Shown piece after piece: positions 33,782-42,064 of a DNA stretch of 64,000 nt (position 1 is its first letter; every line of letters starts with the position of its first letter). The position numbers were made by a program, and so were the translations under genes. The DNA lies in NCBI RefSeq assembly GCF_041060425.1, contig NZ_JAULBC010000011.1:1-64000 (forward strand), given 5' to 3'. The notes beneath the pieces were generated by a model. That model was given only the letters and a program-made list of their open reading frames with translations. It had not been told where the DNA came from and ran no database searches. Source of the stretch: Danxiaibacter flavus (GTDB lineage: Bacteria; Bacteroidota; Bacteroidia; Chitinophagales; Chitinophagaceae).

Positions 33782-36262
33782 ATGGACAAAACACAAATCA
33801 ACCTCGACATAATATTACCCGAAGTGCCTGATGAACGGGATGCATGTGTTGAACGTATCATCGGTATGTTGCAAGGTAAAAAGGGAATTGACAAGGTGCA
33901 CGTCATACCTGCAAAAGAAGGCGTTCAGGCTAAGCTATGTTTTCATTACAACCCCGAAACGATTTCAGTAAACGAAGTTGAAAGGTTAGCAAAGCAAGCC
34001 GGCGCAGAACTCACGGAACGTTACGGCCATCTGTTGGTGGAAACTGCTGGCATCCGGCATGCGCGACATGCCAGGAGTATTGAAGAAAGGCTTGGTGCAG
34101 AAGCCGGGGTATTGAATGTATCTGTTGCTGGTACGGGCTTTATACAGGCAGAATATGACAAGTCGGTTTTGTCTGAAGATGCATTTCTCAGACTGATTAA
34201 AAAAAACGGCCTGTCAGTTAAGCACGTGGAAAATTTTCATGCGCATGCGGTGCATGAAGGTCATGTACATGAGAAACATGCACATGCACATGACGGGCAT
34301 AAACATGAGGAGGGTGGTCATGAACATACCCATGGTGGCATATTTGGGGTGAAAACCGAACTGGTGTTCAGTATCATTTCGGGCGCTTTGCTGGGTATAG
34401 GTTTTAGTCTTTCTTTTATCACGAATACGGTGTATATCCCTATCGCTTTTTACGCTGGTGCTTATTTTTTTGGCGGATTTTATACATCCAAAGAAGCCTT
34501 TGAGAGCATTGCCAAAGGAAGGTTTGAAATTGATTTTCTAATGCTGGTTGCTGCTATCGGTGCGGCCTGTCTTGGCCAATGGGCCGAGGGGGCATTGCTG
34601 TTATTTCTGTTTAGCCTGGGACACTCGCTGGAACATTATGCAATGGAAAAGGCAAGAAAATCCATTGCCGAACTGGCTGGGCTGTCACCAAAATCTGCAT
34701 TGCTTAAAAAGGGAGAGGAGATAACGGAAGTTGACATTGAAACGTTACAACCGGGAGATGTTATCGTTGTAAAACCCAATTCCAAAATACCTGCCGATGG
34801 TGTGGTAGTGAAAGGCAGCAGCAGTGTAAACCAGGCGCCAATAACCGGTGAAAGTATTCCTGTAGAGAAAGTAGCAATGAAGGACAGCAGCTTCGATATT
34901 ACAAAAACAGACAGGATTGAAGCCCAATACCGCGTATTTGCAGGTTCTGTTAATGGCAGTGGCAACCTGGAAATAAAAGTGAGTAAACTCGCGGCGGATT
35001 CAACTATTGCAAGGCTGATAAAACTGGTGAATGAGGCACAGACACAAAAATCTCCTACGCAGAATTTTACCGACAAGCTGGAAAAATATTATGTTCCGGC
35101 AGTGCTCATACTTGTGGGACTCTTACTTTTTGCATTCCTTGTCATTAATGAAACATTCAGCCAAAGCTTTTATCGCGCCATGGCTGTGCTGGTAGCCGCA
35201 AGCCCGTGCGCTCTGGCTATTGCTACTCCAAGTGCGGTGCTTAGCGGAGTAGCAAGAGCAGCAAGGAGCGGAGTATTGATCAAAGGAGGCAAGCCTTTGG
35301 AAGAATTGGGTGCGCTGACTGCTATCGCATTTGACAAGACAGGTACACTTACGGAGGGCAAACCAAAGCTTACAGGTGTATACCCACTAAACGGAGTATC
35401 CGAGGAAGAGTTATTAATGATGGTAGTAGCAGTTGAGCAACTAAGCGACCATCCGCTTGCTGCGGCAATTGTAAAAGGTGGCACTGAAAAATTGCAGAAG
35501 GATGTTCCTGCGGCAAATGATCTAAAGGCTGTTACTGGCAGGGGCGTTATTGCAGAATACCGGGGAAAACAAGTGCAGATCGGCAATAAAGAAATGCTGG
35601 CCGAAAAAAACGGTTCATTACCGCAGGAGACTAAACAAAGAGTGGAGGAGTTGGAAAAACAAGGTAATACAACCATGCTGGTGGAACAGAACGGTAAAAT
35701 TGCAGGGATCATCGCATTGCGGGACGTAGCGAGAGCGGAAGCAAAAGAAACACTTGTAAAGCTAAAGGCGGAAGGGATTCGCAAAATGATCATGCTTACA
35801 GGTGACAATCAGCAGGTGGCTGAAGCCGTTGCAAAAGAAACAGGCATTACAGAAGCCTGGGGCGATCTTTTACCCGAACAAAAGGTGGCGGCTATTGAAA
35901 AATTAAAGGGGAGCGAAAAACTTGTGGCAATGGTTGGGGATGGCGTAAACGATGCGCCTGCAATGGCAAAAAGTAATGTGGGCATTGCAATGGGGGCAGC
36001 AGGTTCAGACGTGGCACTCGAAACCGCAGATATAGCGTTGATGGCCGACCGGCTGGATAACCTGCCGTTTACGATCGGCCTGAGTAGAAAAGCCCATGCA
36101 ATTATTCGTCAAAACCTGGTGATTAGTCTGGGCATGGTGGGCATTCTGATACCACTTACCATTTTGGGTATCGCGCACATTGGTCCGGCCGTAATTGGTC
36201 ATGAGGGTTCTACAGTAGTGGTAGTATTTAACGCACTGCGATTATTAGCGTATAAAAGGTAA
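33782..36262 (+). CDS. P1B-4-type heavy-metal ATPase with His-rich N-terminal region
   Basis: An 826-residue metal-exporting P-type ATPase. Residues 1-145 hold two HMA-like ferredoxin folds without the CxxC pair. A histidine-rich segment follows (H153-H184, 13 His, HAHAHDGHKH). The catalytic core has the phosphorylated Asp D518 in DKTGTLTEG, preceded by the SPC ion-path motif (S474-P475-C476). The last helix has HEGST (H807-T811). SPC with HEGxT marks subgroup P1B-4 (CoaT/CtpD/PfeT-like), exporting Co2+, Fe2+ or Zn2+; the Zn/Cd type would have CPC. The His-rich region probably buffers metal. The leader is a heptamer tract. An MFS gene follows after 171 bp. Confidence 0.92.
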   Translation: MDKTQINLDIILPEVPDERDACVERIIGMLQGKKGIDKVHVIPAKEGVQAKLCFHYNPETISVNEVERLAKQAGAELTERYGHLLVETAGIRHARHARSIEERLGAEAGVLNVSVAGTGFIQAEYDKSVLSEDAFLRLIKKNGLSVKHVENFHAHAVHEGHVHEKHAHAHDGHKHEEGGHEHTHGGIFGVKTELVFSIISGALLGIGFSLSFITNTVYIPIAFYAGAYFFGGFYTSKEAFESIAKGRFEIDFLMLVAAIGAACLGQWAEGALLLFLFSLGHSLEHYAMEKARKSIAELAGLSPKSALLKKGEEITEVDIETLQPGDVIVVKPNSKIPADGVVVKGSSSVNQAPITGESIPVEKVAMKDSSFDITKTDRIEAQYRVFAGSVNGSGNLEIKVSKLAADSTIARLIKLVNEAQTQKSPTQNFTDKLEKYYVPAVLILVGLLLFAFLVINETFSQSFYRAMAVLVAASPCALAIATPSAVLSGVARAARSGVLIKGGKPLEELGALTAIAFDKTGTLTEGKPKLTGVYPLNGVSEEELLMMVVAVEQLSDHPLAAAIVKGGTEKLQKDVPAANDLKAVTGRGVIAEYRGKQVQIGNKEMLAEKNGSLPQETKQRVEELEKQGNTTMLVEQNGKIAGIIALRDVARAEAKETLVKLKAEGIRKMIMLTGDNQQVAEAVAKETGITEAWGDLLPEQKVAAIEKLKGSEKLVAMVGDGVNDAPAMAKSNVGIAMGAAGSDVALETADIALMADRLDNLPFTIGLSRKAHAIIRQNLVISLGMVGILIPLTILGIAHIGPAVIGHEGSTVVVVFNALRLLAYKR

Positions 36263-36324
36263 CAATTGCCAACGCAATGTTGTGCCGGTAACAGATTTGC
36301 ATGTAAGCATCCTCTATGTGGGTA

Positions 36325-36385
36325 AAATACAGTCACGCAGAGACACACGGAGAATACACAGAGCTCCATAGAGAAGGGCTTCAGA
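36325..36385. repeat. Family E short tract
   Basis: CACGCAGAGACACACGGAG and ATACACAGAGCTCCATAGAG sit between the metal ATPase and MFS genes. Confidence 0.5.
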
Positions 36386-36433
36386 TCTCACTATTGAGAA
36401 CGCTTAACTAAACGACCTTGAATTGCCAATGTT

Positions 36434-37618
36434 ATGAAATACCTGACCCGCACAATCTGGATATTGTCTTTCATCAGCCTGCTTACTGATACGGCAAGTG
36501 AAATGCTGTACCCCATTATGCCTATTTATCTAAAAAGTATTGGCTTTTCCGTTTTGCTGATTGGCATTTTGGAAGGAATTGCGGAAGCTACTGCAGGATT
36601 GAGTAAGGGATATTTTGGAGCATTATCTGATCGTACAGGCAGGCGCGTACCATTTGTTCAGTTAGGCTATGCGTTAAGTGCCATATCCAAACCAATGATG
36701 GCTGCATTTATTTATCCATTGTGGGTGTTTCTGTCACGCACTATTGATCGCTTAGGTAAAGGCATCCGTACAGGCGCGCGCGATGCCTTGCTGTCAGATG
36801 AAGCTACTCCGGCAACAAAAGGACGGGTTTTCGGATTTCATCGTTCTATGGACACAGTGGGGGCTGTGGCTGGCCCTTCTTTTGCGTTAGTATACCTGCT
36901 TTATTTTCCAGGTAACTACAGGATGTTGTTTTTAATCGCTTTTATTCCCGGATTGTTAGCGATTGTATTATCGGCCATACTAAAAGACAAGCATACAGCT
37001 GTTAAAGAAAATGCGACCGGATTATCTTTTTTTTCTTTTTTACATTATTGGAAGCAGAGCCCTTCTGCATACAGAAGGTTGGTTGTGGGATTACTGGTAT
37101 TTACGCTATGCAATAGTTCGGATGTTTTTTTATTGTTGAAGATAAAACAGGCTGGCCTGAACGATACTTCAACAATAGGTGTCTATATCTTTTACAATAT
37201 CATTTATGCGCTTGCTGCTCTTCCGCTTGGTATAGCCGCCGATAAAATTGGATTGAAGAAAATGTTTGTTACAGGACTGGTGCTTTTTGTTGCTGTCTAC
37301 ACGGGGATGGCCTTCTCTCATAACCTGTATTTCTTTTACCTTTTATTCTTTCTTTACGGTTTATACGCTGCGGCCACCGAAGGTGTGTCCAAAGCCTGGA
37401 TCACAAATATAACAAAGCAATCAGACACTGCCACCGCTATTGGAACGTATACAGGTTTTCAAAGTATCTGCACAATGCTTTCCAGTATGCTTACCGGTTG
37501 GATCTGGTTGAAATTCGGTGCAACGCCGGCGTTTTTATCAACAGCTATCATCGCGTTAGCGGTAGTAATTTATTTCATGTTGATGATAGAGGAAGATCGG
37601 AAGACCGTAAGATCGTAA
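36434..37618 (+). CDS. MFS transporter
   Basis: A 394-residue membrane protein with about 12 helices. The first half has GILEGIAEATAGLSKGYFGALSDRTGRRVPF, containing the MFS motif A loop (GxLSDRxGRR), and RLGKGIRTGARDALLSDEA, a loop typical of a subgroup of uncharacterised MFS proteins found near metal genes. The second half repeats the motif weakly (GIAADKIGLKKMFV). Substrate unknown; the position after a P1B-4 ATPase suggests metal or metal-complex transport, which is inference. The final codons and stop (VRS) are written by an octamer tandem repeat, so the C-terminus may vary between strains. Confidence 0.88.
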   Translation: MKYLTRTIWILSFISLLTDTASEMLYPIMPIYLKSIGFSVLLIGILEGIAEATAGLSKGYFGALSDRTGRRVPFVQLGYALSAISKPMMAAFIYPLWVFLSRTIDRLGKGIRTGARDALLSDEATPATKGRVFGFHRSMDTVGAVAGPSFALVYLLYFPGNYRMLFLIAFIPGLLAIVLSAILKDKHTAVKENATGLSFFSFLHYWKQSPSAYRRLVVGLLVFTLCNSSDVFLLLKIKQAGLNDTSTIGVYIFYNIIYALAALPLGIAADKIGLKKMFVTGLVLFVAVYTGMAFSHNLYFFYLLFFLYGLYAAATEGVSKAWITNITKQSDTATAIGTYTGFQSICTMLSSMLTGWIWLKFGATPAFLSTAIIALAVVIYFMLMIEEDRKTVRS

Positions 37619-37680
37619 GACAGTAAGATAGTAAGATAGTAAGACCGTAAGACCGTAAGATCGTAAGATAGTAAGATAAG
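37601..37680 (+). repeat. Octamer tandem repeat GTAAGATA/GTAAGACC
   Basis: About nine units of GTAAGAYN in a row with drift in the last two bases. It begins inside the last codons of the MFS gene and supplies its TAA. Another heptamer run (CCTGATA units) follows at 37703-37728. Confidence 0.85.
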
Positions 37681-37736
37681 ACCTTTTCTGGCGTGAAAAC
37701 AAATACCTGATACCTGATACCTCACACCTATTCCTT

Positions 37737-38264
37737 TCACACCAGTGTCTTTTTCATCATGATATCTGTCTGCTCATCATCACCCAATTTGAATATATGT
37801 TCATCAAATTCAATGAAGCCATTCTTTTTATAAAAGTTAATGGCTTTTAGATTTTCTTCCCAAACACCTAGCCATACGTAACGAACATTTTTTTGCTTTG
37901 CAACCTCGATAGCTTTTTCATACAGTAATTGTCCAACCTTTTTACCCTGGTATGCCTGTAATACGTAGATCCGTTCAATTTCAACTGCGTTGTTATCTCG
38001 CAATTCTGTTTGAGATGCCCCAAAATTTAATTTAAGATAACCAATAGCATTGTTGTTATCTAAAGCAAAATAAAATGCAGAATGTTCGTTGCTTAATTCT
38101 CCGGTCAGTCTTTCGACGGAAAGTCCTTCCTCTAAATATTTCGCCATATTCTCTTGTGTATTGTGCCCGGAGAATGTTTCAGAGAATGTTTTGCGACTGA
38201 TTTCCTGAAGTTCGTTAACATCGTCTACCGATACTCTTCTGATTTTTATTTCTTTCATTTTCAA
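37737..38264 (-). CDS. GNAT-family N-acetyltransferase
   Basis: A 175-residue cytosolic acetyltransferase. The acetyl-CoA loop region reads RIYVLQAYQGKKVGQLLYEKAIEVAKQ (Q/RxxGxG/A form: QGKKVG), preceded by the beta-4 strand VEIERIYVL and followed by VRYVWLGVWEENLKAINFYKKNGFIEFDEH, the usual GNAT end. Acts on an amine or N-terminus; target unknown (RimI-like spacing). Convergent with the MFS gene; a short divergent gap of 118 bp separates it from the amidohydrolase gene. Confidence 0.9.
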   Translation of the reverse strand: MKMKEIKIRRVSVDDVNELQEISRKTFSETFSGHNTQENMAKYLEEGLSVERLTGELSNEHSAFYFALDNNNAIGYLKLNFGASQTELRDNNAVEIERIYVLQAYQGKKVGQLLYEKAIEVAKQKNVRYVWLGVWEENLKAINFYKKNGFIEFDEHIFKLGDDEQTDIMMKKTLV

Positions 38265-38382
38265 ATGTTGTCGATACGAAATTCGTGTATTATGTGTTGT
38301 TAATCGGATATTTCATTCATAATTTGCATGTGTCGATGGAAAATTTCTTTCTTACCGTCTTACTAAAACGAATCAACTAAAA

Positions 38383-39402
38383 ATGCTTAAAAGGGTAATC
38401 TTTTGTCTGATCTTCCTGTTGATTGCGAGGTTGCTCATTGCCCAAAAATATCCATTGCCGGTGATTGACATGCACCTTCATGCCTATGGTGCCAAGGACC
38501 AGGGACCTGAATCTATTCATATAGGCGCACCATTCAGGGACTTAGGACTGAACGATCCGAAAGACGATTTCCGGAAAACTTTTACGAACGCATTAAAGAC
38601 AAATGCCTGGGCCGATCATTATCTTACTTCACCATCGACCGATGACTCAATGAGGCTATTGACAATTGCAGCACTCAAACAATACAATGTTTATGCAGTA
38701 ACCAGCGGTGAAAAGGATAGAGTACTGGATTGGAAAAAGGTTGAGCCCAACCGCATTATTCCTGCTCTCGACTGGGATTTCGGATTGGCTGCTAAAGAAG
38801 GGCTAACGCCTGATTCGCTGGAAAGGATTTTTAAATCGGGAGCATTCAAAGTGTTTGGTGAAATTACTATTCAGTACGAAGGAATTTCACCCGGCGATTC
38901 AGCTTTTGAGCCCTATTTAGCGATGGCCGAGCGACTGGATATTCCGGTCGGTATTCATGTTGGACCCGGCCCTCCCGGCGCGCCTTATATTAGCTCTCCT
39001 AAATACAGGGCAAGGCTTCACAGTCCCTTCGGATTGGAAGAAGCTTTACTCCGTCACCCAAAACTAAGGGTGTATGCTATGCATGCTGGCTGGCCAATGC
39101 TGGATGATATGCTGGCAATGCTGTACACGCATCCGCAGCTTTATGTGGACCTGGCTGCTATTTGTTTTATGATCCCCCAAAAAGAGTTTTATTTCTACCT
39201 TGAGCGTTTGGTAAATGCAGGATTTGGCAAACGGATTATGTTTGGTTCCGACAATATGGTATGGCCGGGCGCCATTGCAGTGGGAATAGATGCGATTAAT
39301 AAAGCGCCTTTTCTCAATGCTACTCAAAAGCGGGATATCCTGTTTAACAATGCGGCGGGATTTTTACGACTTACTGAAGAGGAAATAAAATCTATGCAAT
39401 AG
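38383..39402 (+). CDS. Secreted amidohydrolase-family protein
   Basis: A 339-residue exported protein (signal FCLIFLLIARLLIAQ). It has the metal-dependent hydrolase TIM-barrel layout: HxH at H31 and H33 in DMHLHAYG, IPVGIHVGPG (metal/substrate His), LRVYAMHAGWPMLDD, and RIMFGSDNMVWPG with the catalytic-metal Asp at the end of strand 8. This matches amidohydrolase-2 family members. Reaction unknown; possibly a decarboxylase or lactonase. Single gene. Confidence 0.85.
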   Translation: MLKRVIFCLIFLLIARLLIAQKYPLPVIDMHLHAYGAKDQGPESIHIGAPFRDLGLNDPKDDFRKTFTNALKTNAWADHYLTSPSTDDSMRLLTIAALKQYNVYAVTSGEKDRVLDWKKVEPNRIIPALDWDFGLAAKEGLTPDSLERIFKSGAFKVFGEITIQYEGISPGDSAFEPYLAMAERLDIPVGIHVGPGPPGAPYISSPKYRARLHSPFGLEEALLRHPKLRVYAMHAGWPMLDDMLAMLYTHPQLYVDLAAICFMIPQKEFYFYLERLVNAGFGKRIMFGSDNMVWPGAIAVGIDAINKAPFLNATQKRDILFNNAAGFLRLTEEEIKSMQ

Positions 39403-39480
39403 CAGTTACCTGCATTTTTGATTCCTTTAACCGTTCGATTTCTTTGTCAGGTATTATCAGTTTTTCAACTTCGGTCTATC

Positions 39481-39879
39481 TCATTCTTCCGGAAAATCTT
39501 CCATTTGTTTTAAAAACTGTTTGGATTGTTTGCCACCATTATTTACGGCCCATGTAGCCATTGCATGCAAAACAGGCCTTAATGCTTTTCCTTTTTTAGA
39601 AAGCTCATAGGTTACATAAGGCGGTACAACAGGTTTGGATTTTCTTGAAATAAGGCCGTCGGATTCCAATTGCTTTAAATGCTGTATCAATACTTTTTCT
39701 GTAATAGCCGGAATAGATTTTTTTAACTCACTGTATCGCTTTGTTCCTGTTAACAGATTGAACAAAATTATGGGCTTCCAGTATCCGCCAATTCTTTCCA
39801 TTACAAAGGTTACAGGGCAAGCTGCGAAAGCGTTGCTCTTGTTTTCCTGTATCACCGAAGTTTGTTTAATCGCTGTCAT
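39481..39879 (-). CDS. HxlR-family transcriptional regulator
   Basis: A 132-residue winged-helix regulator: CPVTFVMERIGGYWKPIILFNLLTGTKRYSELKKSIPAITEKVLIQHLKQLESDGLISRK is the family's DNA-binding core, with the conserved Cys at the start (sensing thiol in YodB/QorR-type members). It is divergent from an NmrA-like NAD(P)-binding reductase gene across 81 bp containing overlapping promoters and a palindrome, a standard HxlR arrangement. It probably represses itself and the reductase in response to quinones or aldehydes. Confidence 0.93.
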   Translation of the reverse strand: MTAIKQTSVIQENKSNAFAACPVTFVMERIGGYWKPIILFNLLTGTKRYSELKKSIPAITEKVLIQHLKQLESDGLISRKSKPVVPPYVTYELSKKGKALRPVLHAMATWAVNNGGKQSKQFLKQMEDFPEE

Positions 39880-39903
39880 ATGTATACATACTATAGGGTA
39901 AGT

Positions 39904-39917
39904 ACTTGTACAAAAGT
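39904..39917. promoter_or_regulatory. Palindromic operator candidate between HxlR and reductase genes
   Basis: ACTTGTACAAAAGT is a near-perfect inverted repeat around GTAC. It overlaps the reductase -33 position and the -7 element of the HxlR gene, the expected place for a repressor that shuts off both promoters. Confidence 0.6.
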
Positions 39918-39936
39918 AAGTGCGACTTTAGTTTTG
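39905..39936 (+). promoter_or_regulatory. Bacteroidota-type promoter of the reductase gene
   Basis: A -7 element TAGTTTTG (39929-39936), an exact match to TAnnTTTG, is preceded by CTTG (39905-39908) with a 20-bp spacer. The ATG is 25 bp downstream at 39961. On the other strand TACTTTTG (39918 down to 39911) is an exact -7 for the HxlR gene, 31 bp from its ATG. Confidence 0.65.
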
Positions 39937-39960
39937 TGGAACAAATCTAAAATAAATAAA

Positions 39961-40857
39961 ATGAAAGTAACAGTAACAGGTTCTTTGGGAAATATCAGCC
40001 GGATTCTCATTGAAAAACTGGTGTCAGGCGGACATGAGGTGAATGTAATCACTTCTAATGCAGAAAGAGCAAAGGAAATAGTGCAATTACAAGCAATTCC
40101 ATTGGTCGGCTCAATCGAAGACTACAGGTTTGTAAAGAATGCATTTGCCGGAAGTGATGCGGTTTATTTAATGATTCCACCGAATTTCCAAACCGCAGAT
40201 TTAAAACAGTACATCAAGACTGTTGGTGAGCAATATGCCAATGCGCTAAAAGAAACCGGTGTTAAGTATGCGGTTAATTTAAGCAGCATAGGCGCTCATC
40301 TTGAAAATGGATCAGGCCCAACAGGTTCAAATTATTATGTGGAGCAAAAGTTAAACGAATTGGAAGATTTGAATGTATTGCATTTGCGCCCGGGCATGTT
40401 CCTGACAAATTTTTATGGTGCAATCCCCATGATTAAGCACCAGGGTATGTTGGGCAACAATTTCCCAGGATCAGTTAATTTGCCGCTTACGCATCCGAAA
40501 GATATTGCTGAAGTAGCTTTTAATGCATTAAACGGTCTGTCTTTTTATGGAAAGCAAATTCAGTACATTGTCAGTGATGAGAAAAATGGCTTTGAAATTA
40601 CGCAGACATTAGGTAATGCGGTCGGTAAATCGGGTATTAGCTGGGTCGAGTTTTCGGATGATCAGCTTTTGGGCGCTTTAATGCAAAATGGTCTTTCAGA
40701 GCAAATGGCAAAAGTTTACATGGTTGAAATTGGTGCAGCATTAAGAGATGGGAGCTTTGTTGAAGATTATAATGAAAAAAAGTCGCAATCTGTTGGCGGT
40801 ACTACTTTGCAGGATTTTTCGGTGGAATTCGCCATAGCTTATCAATACAGCAATTAA
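39961..40857 (+). CDS. NmrA-like NAD(P)H-binding reductase
   Basis: The start is ATG 39961 (MKVTVTGSLGNISRIL), 298 residues; this begins exactly at the first Rossmann strand and follows the promoter by 25 bp. It has a TGSLGNIS dinucleotide-binding loop, DAVYLMIPPNF, VNLSSIGAHLENGSG and LRPGMFLTNFYG, matching atypical short-chain dehydrogenases of the NmrA/QOR2 type. Such genes paired with HxlR regulators often reduce quinones or act as redox sensors. The gene is divergent from the HxlR gene, its likely regulator. Confidence 0.9.
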   Translation: MKVTVTGSLGNISRILIEKLVSGGHEVNVITSNAERAKEIVQLQAIPLVGSIEDYRFVKNAFAGSDAVYLMIPPNFQTADLKQYIKTVGEQYANALKETGVKYAVNLSSIGAHLENGSGPTGSNYYVEQKLNELEDLNVLHLRPGMFLTNFYGAIPMIKHQGMLGNNFPGSVNLPLTHPKDIAEVAFNALNGLSFYGKQIQYIVSDEKNGFEITQTLGNAVGKSGISWVEFSDDQLLGALMQNGLSEQMAKVYMVEIGAALRDGSFVEDYNEKKSQSVGGTTLQDFSVEFAIAYQYSN

Positions 40858-41000
40858 AATGTCGATTATTTACGAGCTTTTGAAAGTGTTTGTACGCCGG
40901 CGGAATCGCGCAAATATGCTCATGTATTCTGCGGTAATTGTTACCGGAAGGGGTGATGTTTCATCTCTTCCGGTAAATCAGCATTTATATTATTGTGGTA

Positions 41001-41273
41001 TTATACATGTTGCCGCCACTTTAGTTTTTGGCGTCGGATTTCATTTGAGATAGCGGTCAATATTTTATCCGATTCATTGTCCCGGATCCATTCAAAATGA
41101 TCGTTTGCCGTTAAATACCTTATGGAAGCACCATTTGCAAAGTGTTTATCTGTCTCAGCTACATCTTCTATCCTGAAATTATATTGCTTGAAGTCTTTTG
41201 TGGGACTTGCACTTACATTAAATGCTAATTGTTTCTTGTCGGTCTGCACTTTAATCGAAAAAAAAGCTCTCAT
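41001..41273 (-). CDS. Small hypothetical protein
   Basis: A 90-residue, mildly polar protein without signal or membrane helix; I recognise no family. The sequence has a sensible composition and alternating pattern (FFSIKVQTDKKQLAFNVSA; YNFRIEDVAETDKHFANGASIRYL; HFEWIRDNESDKILTAISNEIRRQKLKW). It begins with ATG at 41273, preceded by AT-rich DNA. A 64-residue plus-strand frame overlapping its 3' end looks less like a protein. Moderate confidence that it is real. Confidence 0.5.
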   Translation of the reverse strand: MRAFFSIKVQTDKKQLAFNVSASPTKDFKQYNFRIEDVAETDKHFANGASIRYLTANDHFEWIRDNESDKILTAISNEIRRQKLKWRQHV

Positions 41274-42064
41274 GTGATAAATAAAAACGCAATATTACAA
41301 ACTTAGCATCATACAATGTTCAAGACGCAGATTTTTTAAAAAAAGAAGGCTAGCGTAGACAGGCTGCCCCCAGGTAATATTAAAACGTTGACATTGAAAT
41401 GTTGATAATAGCTATATTGTACAGGTGATATGCCCCACTGTGCTTCAATACTTGTTTCAATTATATTTTTCAGGTACTGCAATAGCTGAAAAACCTTTAC
41501 TAAAAAGCCTTTTTGTTAATTGTTCCCTGGGCCAATAAGACATTTTGATTCAGAGAGACTTAATTGTTTAGAAGAAGCATCAGGTTCATATATACTAAAC
41601 AAGATCAAAAAATAAGCAAATGACCGCAAAAGACTGTCTTTGCGTTTTGAATGCCAATTTCAGTTTGAAACCCCGAAATTGACAACAACCGTAGTTTATT
41701 GTAACCCTTCACTAAATATACTTTGAGTAATCGTTCTTTTTTTATACTTTATAAAATGCATTGTTTAATGCTTGCCCCAGGTCATGTGAGTGAGATGGCG
41801 GAGCATCGGATAACTATGACTCACAAAAAATAGCCATCATTCAGAACTTGTATTTGCGAAACCTGTATCGCAAATTTTAATATAGCTGCAATTGCAATAT
41901 AGCGCTGTAAATAAGCTAACAAGAAAAATTTTCGCAAGGCTTCAAGGATATGAAATCCTGTATTTATTAGTTGTGTATAAACACAACGTGGTTACATTTT
42001 GGAACCATGATTATTTGTACTTTTTTTCCTTAGCGAATGCGTTTAGTTTAAAAAAAGAAAAGAC
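41274..42064. other. 791-bp gene-free region
   Basis: AT-rich, no convincing gene. One clear inverted repeat is seen: TTTGCGA-8 nt-TCGCAAA (41853-41874), followed by TTTTAA, a possible operator or small terminator. The region upstream of 42065 must hold the promoter of the amidohydrolase gene. Confidence 0.5.

Noticed and set aside
39394..39480. Short minus-strand frame encoding EKLIIPDKEIERLKESK
   Set aside because: It looks protein-like but is only about 25 codons, begins after a stop and overlaps the amidohydrolase end; possibly a gene remnant but not supportable.
40859..41053. 64-codon plus-strand frame after the reductase gene
   Set aside because: No clear start signal, no family resemblance, and it overlaps the more plausible minus-strand 90-residue gene.
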